Below, piece after piece: positions 58,893 through 64,000 of a stretch of 64,000 nucleotides of DNA (position 1 is the stretch's first letter; each line of letters starts with the position of its first letter). The stretch comes from Bacteroidia bacterium (lineage in GTDB: Bacteria; Bacteroidota; Bacteroidia; SpSt-205). The notes below the pieces were generated by a model. The model saw nothing but the letters and a program-made list of their open reading frames with translations. It had not been told where the DNA came from and did not search any database. Location of the stretch: the NCBI GenBank assembly GCA_025059535.1, contig JANXCX010000011.1:1-64000 (forward strand). The letters run 5' to 3'. A program made the position numbers and the translations under genes.

Positions 58893-58900
58893 TAAATTTG
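58893..58900 (+). promoter_or_regulatory. -7 promoter element for hmgA
   Basis: TAAATTTG ends 3 nt before ATG 58904. A TTG start at 58898 overlaps it and is rejected. Confidence 0.62.
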
Positions 58901-58903
58901 TAT

Positions 58904-60091
58904 ATGCCTTACTATGTACGCCGTGGCCAGTTACCGCCTAAGCGGCACACGCAATTTCGCCAAAACGGTAAGCTGCTGGCGGAAGAACTCATAAGCACCG
59001 AAGGCTTCTCAGACCTGTATGCGCTCGTCTATCATGTCCATCCGCCTACGATGGTGCGAGCAATAGAGGAAGCTACTTTAGACTTACGCCCTCAGGCCGC
59101 CGTAGCCAACAACATGCGCCACAGAGCCTTTCGCGGCTTCCAAATAGCCCCTGAGCCCGACTATCTAAAGAGCCGAAAAGTCATCCTCTTCAACGACGAT
59201 GTTCACCTCTCCTTAGCGGCACCTACGCAGGGTTTTAGCGACTATTTCTACAAAAATGCCTCGGCCGATGAGCTCATTTTCGTCCATGAGGGGACTGGTG
59301 AGCTACGGACAGGCTTCGGGCGGATACCTTTCAGGCCCGGTGATTACCTCCACATCCCGCGCGGCACCATCTACCAGCTGCATTTAGATACGCCCCAAAA
59401 CCGCTTCCTTATAATTGAATCCTACTGCGGGGCTATCCGCTTTCCCCGCCGTTATATGAACGAGTATGGGCAGCTCATGGAGCATGCGCCCTTCTGCGAG
59501 CGGGACCTACGCCCACCCACCGATCTAGAGACCCACTACGAGACGGGCGAATTCGTGGTAAAAATCAAGAAGCTGGGCGAGCTCTTTACCTACATTTGGG
59601 CTACGCATCCCTTTGATTTTGTAGGCTGGGATGGCTGCCTGTATCCGTATGCCTTCTCCATCCATGATTTTGAACCTATCACGGGGCGGGTGCATCAGCC
59701 ACCTCCCGTACATCAGACCTATGAGGCGCGCCAGTTTGTCGTGTGCTCCTTCGTACCACGCCTGTATGACTACCATCCGCTGGCTATTCCCGCTCCCTAC
59801 AACCACAGTAATGTGGACTCCGATGAGGTCCTCTACTACGTAGAGGGCGAATTTATGAGCCGCAAGCATGTGGAGCGGGGAATGATTACGCTGCATCCGA
59901 TGGGGATCCCGCATGGCCCCCACCCCGGGGCGGTAGAACGCAGCATCGGGGCCCGCGAAACGCGCGAGCTGGCGGTAATGATAGATACCTTCCGCCCGCT
60001 GCGTCTGACCGCCGAAGCCATTCAAATTGAAATTCCTGATTACTACCTAAGCTGGCTACCCGAAACCGAAAAAAATCCCTCCCAAGTATGA
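58904..60091 (+). CDS. hmgA: Homogentisate 1,2-dioxygenase
   Basis: HmgA opens the ring of homogentisate to maleylacetoacetate in tyrosine degradation. The 395-residue bicupin product has iron-ligand candidates His301 and Glu308 in 'PYNHSNVDSDEVLYYVEGEF', and His337 in 'HPMGIPHGPHPGA'. N-terminal 'MPYYVRRGQLPPKRHTQF' and 'RGFQIAPEPDYLKSRKVILFN' match the short bacterial form. It is coupled to hppD by ATGA. The downstream hydrolase (fumarylacetoacetase) is not in the window. Confidence 0.94.
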   Translation: MPYYVRRGQLPPKRHTQFRQNGKLLAEELISTEGFSDLYALVYHVHPPTMVRAIEEATLDLRPQAAVANNMRHRAFRGFQIAPEPDYLKSRKVILFNDDVHLSLAAPTQGFSDYFYKNASADELIFVHEGTGELRTGFGRIPFRPGDYLHIPRGTIYQLHLDTPQNRFLIIESYCGAIRFPRRYMNEYGQLMEHAPFCERDLRPPTDLETHYETGEFVVKIKKLGELFTYIWATHPFDFVGWDGCLYPYAFSIHDFEPITGRVHQPPPVHQTYEARQFVVCSFVPRLYDYHPLAIPAPYNHSNVDSDEVLYYVEGEFMSRKHVERGMITLHPMGIPHGPHPGAVERSIGARETRELAVMIDTFRPLRLTAEAIQIEIPDYYLSWLPETEKNPSQV

Positions 60092-61218
60092 ATACCGCGA
60101 CCCAAGTCCAATCCACTTCTACCCAGACGGCAGACTTTCTGCCGATTTTGGGCACGGACTACATAGAATTTTATGTAGGTAACGCCAAGCAAGCCGCCTA
60201 CTACTATCAGCATGCCTTCGGGTTTCAGCCCGTAGCTTACCGCGGGCTAGAGACGGGCTACCGCGAGGCCGCCAGCTACGTACTTCGGCAGGGCAAGGTT
60301 ACGCTTGTATTTACCACGCCCTATCACCCAGGTAACTTCATCGCCGACCATATCTATCGCCATGGCGACGGCGTGCGGGTGCTAGCCCTTACCGTACCCG
60401 ATGCCCGAAGCGCCTATGAAGAAACTACCCGCCGCGGGGCTAAGTCTTTCCTTGCGCCTACCACCCTTTCCGACAGCGACGGCGAAGTAGTCCTGTCTGG
60501 CATTCATACCTATGGGGATACCGTACATGTGTTTGTGGAGCGCACCCGTTACCGCGGTCCTTTCCTGCCGGGCTTTGCGCCGTGGTCCGGCTTCGGGCAA
60601 AGTACCCCCGTAGGCTTCAAGTATGTGGACCACTGCGTGGGGAACGTGTACCTGGGCGAAATGAATCAATTCGTAGCCTTCTACCGCGAGGTGATGGGCT
60701 TCCACCAACTTATCTCCTTTGACGACAAGGATATTTCCACCGAATACTCGGCCCTCATGAGTAAAGTGATGGCCAACGGGAACGGCTACATCAAGTTCCC
60801 TATAAATGAGCCCGCCAAAGGCCGCCGCAAATCCCAAATAGAGGAGTATTTAGAGTACTACCACGGCCAGGGGGTACAGCATATTGCCCTAGCCACGGAT
60901 GACATTATTACTACCGTGCGGGAGCTACGCCGGCGAGGTGTGGAGTTTTTAGAGACGCCCAAAGCCTACTATGAGACCCTTCTAGAGCGCGTGGGGCCTA
61001 TAGACGAGCCCGTCTCGGTTTTAGAGGAGCTGGGTATCCTCGTAGATAGGGATGATGAGGGCTATCTGCTCCAGATTTTCACGCGCCCGGTGCAGGATCG
61101 CCCTACGCTCTTTTATGAAGTCATTCAACGCAAGGGCGCGAAATCCTTCGGCAAGGGCAACTTTAAGGCGCTCTTTGAAGCTATAGAGCGCGAGCAAGCC
61201 CGTCGGGGCAACCTCTGA
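60088..61218 (+). CDS. hppD: 4-hydroxyphenylpyruvate dioxygenase
   Basis: The enzyme converts 4-hydroxyphenylpyruvate to homogentisate, the substrate of HmgA. The 376-residue product has two VOC domains. The iron ligands are His182 ('KYVDHCVGNV'), His265 ('GVQHIALATDDI') and Glu344 ('LFYEVIQRKGAKSFGKGNFKAL'). The start overlaps the hmgA stop as ATGA. Length and motif order are canonical. Confidence 0.96.
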   Translation: MNTATQVQSTSTQTADFLPILGTDYIEFYVGNAKQAAYYYQHAFGFQPVAYRGLETGYREAASYVLRQGKVTLVFTTPYHPGNFIADHIYRHGDGVRVLALTVPDARSAYEETTRRGAKSFLAPTTLSDSDGEVVLSGIHTYGDTVHVFVERTRYRGPFLPGFAPWSGFGQSTPVGFKYVDHCVGNVYLGEMNQFVAFYREVMGFHQLISFDDKDISTEYSALMSKVMANGNGYIKFPINEPAKGRRKSQIEEYLEYYHGQGVQHIALATDDIITTVRELRRRGVEFLETPKAYYETLLERVGPIDEPVSVLEELGILVDRDDEGYLLQIFTRPVQDRPTLFYEVIQRKGAKSFGKGNFKALFEAIEREQARRGNL

Positions 61219-61220
61219 CA

Positions 61221-62066
61221 GTGCGCGTCTGCGTTCTGGCCGCTTTCCTGGGGGGGCTCTCAGCCCAGGATAAGCCGGCGTATGTGCTGTATTCCAGCCA
61301 GGGCAAGCGGCTCAGCTACACGGCGCTCCTTCGGAAGGCGGAGAAAGCCGATGTAATTCTTTTCGGTGAGCTGCACAATAACCCCATAGCCCATTGGCTG
61401 GCCTATGAGCTAGTGCGGGACCTTCATGCGCAGCACCCGAGCCGCCTTCAGCTGGGCTTAGAGATGCTAGAGACCGATCAACAACCGCACCTAGACCAGT
61501 ACCTCAGGGGAGCGCTACCAGAGCTTGAGGGAAAAATAACGCTCTGGCCGAATTTCGCCACCGACTATGCCCCGCTAGTGGCCTATGCGCGTGCGATGAA
61601 AATCCCTTGCTTCGGTACAAATGCGCCGCAGCGGCTAGTCCGGCAGGTTAGTCGAAGTGGCTTAGCAGCCTTAGAAGGGTGGAGTGAGACCGATAAAGCC
61701 TATGTAGCCCCTCTACCCTTTCCGCGCCTAGATAGTCTTCCTACTTACAAGCAGCTTGATTCTCTGGCTCAGGCGCATGGCCTGCCAGCCGAACCCTTCC
61801 GCCTGGCGCAAATGCTGCGTGATGCCACTATGGCCTACACGATTAGCCGCCAGTGGCGACCCGGCCAAATCTTCTTTCACCTCAACGGCCGCTACCATAG
61901 CGATTACGGGGAGGGCATAGCCGCCTATCTGCGCCTCTACCGGCCGGGCTTGCGGCTCCTCATCCTTTCCACGGAAGAGGCTCCGGAGCCTCAGCGCTAT
62001 CGTCCCCCTTCAGGTCTAGCGGATATCATCCTCGTAGTTCCTGCCTCTATGACGAAAACGCACTAA
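61221..62066 (+). CDS. ChaN-family (Tiki-like) haem-binding protein, exported
   Basis: The 281-residue product has a short signal peptide ('MRVCVLAAFLGGLSAQ') from GTG 61221 and the ChaN-type pattern: 'VILFGELHNNPIAHWLAYELV', 'LGLEMLETDQQPHLDQYL' and 'IFFHLNGRYHSDYGEGIAAYL'. Family members bind haem or resemble the Tiki/TraB fold with acidic and His residues in those motifs. It begins 2 nt after the hppD stop, in one operon, although no functional link with tyrosine degradation is clear. Confidence 0.85.
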   Translation: MRVCVLAAFLGGLSAQDKPAYVLYSSQGKRLSYTALLRKAEKADVILFGELHNNPIAHWLAYELVRDLHAQHPSRLQLGLEMLETDQQPHLDQYLRGALPELEGKITLWPNFATDYAPLVAYARAMKIPCFGTNAPQRLVRQVSRSGLAALEGWSETDKAYVAPLPFPRLDSLPTYKQLDSLAQAHGLPAEPFRLAQMLRDATMAYTISRQWRPGQIFFHLNGRYHSDYGEGIAAYLRLYRPGLRLLILSTEEAPEPQRYRPPSGLADIILVVPASMTKTH

Positions 62067-62068
62067 GA

Positions 62069-62497
62069 ATGTATTTTGCGCCCCGTTATCTGTGGCTGGC
62101 TAAACCGCCCCTTGAACGCCTTCAGGAAGGCCGAGGCGAACTGACCCTCTTTTTATCTTCCTCGGATTGGCGGCCAGAGACGCAAGAGCTTTTAGGAAAA
62201 ATCTTAGGGGCTGTCCAGCGCCCGCTAGGCGAAGTGGAGATTTGGCTGGCGCACAGGGCGCTGACCTTAGAGCGGCTGAGGCTCTTCCCAAACCCCCTGC
62301 TCTGGATATTTGGGCCTATCACTGCGCTCAAAAAAGGCGTTTATGAGGCGGAAAGCTATTTACCCATAGCCCCCCCTAAAGGCCTTTCAAGCCAACGACT
62401 CGTCTTCGTTCTACCGGCCCTTACAGAGATGCTGAATAATCTCCCAGCGAAGAGGGAGGCATGGCACTATCTCAGCGGGTTGGCTTTGAGGTCATAA
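62069..62497 (+). CDS. Unknown protein, 142 residues
   Basis: I do not recognise a family. The product is a small alpha/beta-looking sequence without a signal peptide: 'LTLFLSSSDWRPETQELLGKILGAV' and 'LFPNPLLWIFGPITALKKGVY' are the best-ordered parts, with no Cys motif. It lies 2 nt after chaN and overlaps tgt by 37 nt. The first half alternates strand and helix, as in a Rossmann-type half-domain, but no nucleotide-binding motif is visible. Confidence 0.6.
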   Translation: MYFAPRYLWLAKPPLERLQEGRGELTLFLSSSDWRPETQELLGKILGAVQRPLGEVEIWLAHRALTLERLRLFPNPLLWIFGPITALKKGVYEAESYLPIAPPKGLSSQRLVFVLPALTEMLNNLPAKREAWHYLSGLALRS

Positions 62498-63582
62498 AGG
62501 TAGAGGGCATGGCCCGTGCGGGCTGGCTTTATACAGCGCACGGGGCCGTGCCTACGCCAGCCTTCATGCCTGTGGCTACCCACGGCGCCCTCAAGGCTTT
62601 CCCCCATCACCTCCTCCACGATGCCCGGCTTATTTTAGCTAATACCTACCACCTTTACCTGCGTCCTGGGCCTCTTCTACTTAGCGAAGCAGGCGGCCTA
62701 CACCGTTTCATGGGATGGCCTTACGCCTTACTCACCGATAGTGGCGGCTACCAGGTATTCAGTTTAGCCAGTCATCGCCGCCTGACGGAAGAAGGCGTAC
62801 TTTTCAAATCCCATTTAGACGGTAGCCTTCATCTCTTTACGCCCGAAAAGGTGGTGGAAATTCAGCGGGTGATAGGGTCGGATATTCAAATGGTACTGGA
62901 TGTTTGCCCGCCCTATCCAGCCACGGCGGCTGAGATGGCGGAGGCGCTGCGGCTTACCCATGCATGGGCGCCGCGAGCCCGTAAGGCCTTTTTGGAAGCT
63001 CCCATGGCTTATGGCTATCCTATCCAGCAGTTTGCGATTGTCCAGGGGGGGGTGGACCCAGAGCTACGCCGTGCCAGTTACGCGGCATTGAAGCCGTGGG
63101 GATTTGAGGGATGGGCAGTAGGCGGCCTCGCCGTAGGCGAACCCTTTGAGCTGCGCCAGCCCATACTGCATCTCATGGGTAAGCTACTGCCAGAGGATAA
63201 ACCGCGCTATGTGATGGGCTTAGGTACCCCTCGCGACGTACTGGAAGCTATTGCGGCGGGAATGGACCTTATGGATTGCGTCCTTCCCACTCGGAATGCC
63301 CGCCATGGCCAAATTTTCACCTCCGAGGGGATCCTCCCTATCCGAAATGCCCAGTTTCGCGCCGACTTTACCTCCCTACCACCTTGGGGCTACACGCGGG
63401 CCTATCTCCACCACCTCTTCCGCAGCCAGGATCCACTGGCTTTTGTCCTAGCCACGGCCGCCAACCTCCATTTCTTCCTATCCCTCCTGGCGGAGGCACG
63501 CGAAAGGATTATAGCGGGAACCTTCGCCGAATGGCGAACTACCATAGAGCCCCGACTTAGCCAGAGGTGCAGCGCTGCCTAA
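62461..63582 (+). CDS. tgt: Queuine tRNA-ribosyltransferase, without the zinc-site residues
   Basis: Tgt exchanges guanine 34 for a queuosine precursor in tRNAs with GUN anticodons. The 373-residue product has the catalytic Asp93 ('LTDSGGYQVFSL'), nucleophile Asp272 ('DLMDCVLPTRNARHGQIF') and the usual 'IVQGGVDPELRRASYAAL'. The zinc ligands of the E. coli type are missing: the segment before 'YTRAYLHHL' has no Cys, and the position of the ligand His reads Ala334. Bacteroidota Tgt proteins, as I recall, also lack the Cys trio. The start at ATG 62461 overlaps the upstream gene by 37 nt. Confidence 0.93.
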   Translation: MALSQRVGFEVIKVEGMARAGWLYTAHGAVPTPAFMPVATHGALKAFPHHLLHDARLILANTYHLYLRPGPLLLSEAGGLHRFMGWPYALLTDSGGYQVFSLASHRRLTEEGVLFKSHLDGSLHLFTPEKVVEIQRVIGSDIQMVLDVCPPYPATAAEMAEALRLTHAWAPRARKAFLEAPMAYGYPIQQFAIVQGGVDPELRRASYAALKPWGFEGWAVGGLAVGEPFELRQPILHLMGKLLPEDKPRYVMGLGTPRDVLEAIAAGMDLMDCVLPTRNARHGQIFTSEGILPIRNAQFRADFTSLPPWGYTRAYLHHLFRSQDPLAFVLATAANLHFFLSLLAEARERIIAGTFAEWRTTIEPRLSQRCSAA

Positions 63583-64000
63583 TAAGTACGCTTGGAAAAG
63601 GGTACTTGCTGATTTAGGCGGCCGCAGAGGGATCGGCGCTCCTGCCCCCACGCCTCATACTCCCGCTGCGCTAGCCCTAAGGCTACCGCACGCCTGTACC
63701 ATTCCTCGGCTTTCTCCACATTACACAGCGCATCGTAGAGTAGGGCTAAATTGTAAGCCGCACGCTTTGCGGCGGTCTTATTGGGACTCTGGGCTTCTTT
63801 TTCCCAGGTAGCGATGGCTTCATTCCACTGCCGCCCTATTAAGGCCGTCTTAGCCTGCTCCAGGCCCGGCGACCCACGCACAAAGAAGGCAATACGCCGA
63901 TCGGGCTCGGGATAGACCGTATAACAAGGACAGATTCGCAAAAGGTATTTCTCCACTGCTGCCAGGTGCACCTCGCGAATCGTAGAGGAGCCCTGAAGCG
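63579..64000 (-). CDS. TPR-like exported protein, DUF6340-like, N-terminus beyond the window
   Basis: A frame without stops runs from the right edge to 63579, so the gene is cut. The GTG at 63971 is not needed as a start, since the frame stays open upstream ('TIREVHLAAVEKYLL'). The visible part has 'YTVYPEPDRRIAFFVRGSPGLEQA' followed by TPR-like helices ('QWNEAIATWEKEAQSP', 'AAYNLALLYDALCNVEKAEEWYRRAVALG'), the C-terminal layout of DUF6340-type Bacteroidota lipoproteins. It is convergent with tgt, with a 4-nt overlap. Confidence 0.7.
   Translation of the reverse strand, partial: LQGSSTIREVHLAAVEKYLLRICPCYTVYPEPDRRIAFFVRGSPGLEQAKTALIGRQWNEAIATWEKEAQSPNKTAAKRAAYNLALLYDALCNVEKAEEWYRRAVALGLAQREYEAWGQERRSLCGRLNQQVPFSKRTY

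Noticed and set aside
1-64000. Insertion sequences, integrases or other mobile elements
   Set aside because: I saw no transposase, integrase or recombinase motif and no terminal repeats; composition looks even throughout.

Overview
The window is a chromosomal segment of a member of the phylum Bacteroidota with about 55-60% G+C (estimated by eye). The evidence is mutually consistent: the Bacteroidota -7 promoter element TAnnTTTG precedes most transcription units; Shine-Dalgarno sequences are almost absent; the ORF at 36837 is a DUF4286 protein and the one at the right edge resembles DUF6340; the Gly-rich protein at 1957 carries the 'GLLLPRLT...GLVIYNT' segment common in Bacteroidota surface proteins; and the debranching enzyme / GT4 / GH57 trio and the group-II GGGP synthase are typical of the phylum. 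Genes are packed extremely tightly (roughly 98% coding, the longest gap is 150 nt), with many ATGA overlaps and several convergent 3' overlaps, which suggests a streamlined and perhaps thermophilic lineage (inference).

Layout. 1-3.4 kb: secreted Gly-rich proteins, one cut by the left edge. 3.4-6.8 kb: tRNA-Arg(CCU), tRNA-Leu(UAG), tig, clpP and clpX, read leftward as one unit. 6.9-7.9 kb: a 2OG-Fe(II) oxygenase. 7.9-12.7 kb: lysC, tolC-like, membrane fusion protein and gpsA, one overlapping leftward operon. 12.7-15.8 kb: nadB, nth and an outer-membrane protein. 15.8-19.4 kb: gltA with an amino acid permease, and bioD. 19.4-22.5 kb: tetR, tolC-like and membrane fusion protein. 22.6-32.2 kb: an omega-amidase, then the division/cell-wall cluster ftsW-murG-murC-ftsQ-like-ftsA-ftsZ followed by a small membrane protein, GGGP synthase and an unknown gene. 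32-37 kb: two divergent TPR genes with their neighbours. 37-44 kb: sufC-sufD-oppB-like, an acyltransferase and an orphan CusA/CzcA-type RND pump. 44-48.8 kb: TPR gene, lone nuoH, mtaB, hmuS-like. 48.8-51.5 kb: paaABCD, phenylacetyl-CoA epoxidase. 51.4-57.2 kb: alpha-glucan genes plus a polytopic membrane protein. 57.3-58.8 kb: a MoxR/ChlI-type ATPase. 58.9-63.6 kb: hmgA-hppD-chaN-unknown-tgt. The right edge cuts a TPR-like lipoprotein-type gene.

The most striking property is how genes start. For about 15 transcription units an exact TAnnTTTG element ends only 3-6 nt before the start codon (and, in one case, before the mature 5' end of a tRNA), so transcription should begin at or within a few nucleotides of the start codon: leaderless mRNA appears to be the default. 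The same logic is reached by another route for trigger factor, whose GTG lies 3 nt after the 3' end of tRNA-Leu. Divergent pairs have their -7 elements back to back only 5-16 bp apart.

A second notable site is a perfect 7+7 palindrome matching the PaaR-type operator, placed together with the paaA promoter inside the last codons of the upstream membrane-protein gene. With hmgA and hppD (tyrosine catabolism), paaABCD points to aerobic use of aromatic amino acids and phenylacetate. All assignments are from reading motifs by eye; no database search was run.
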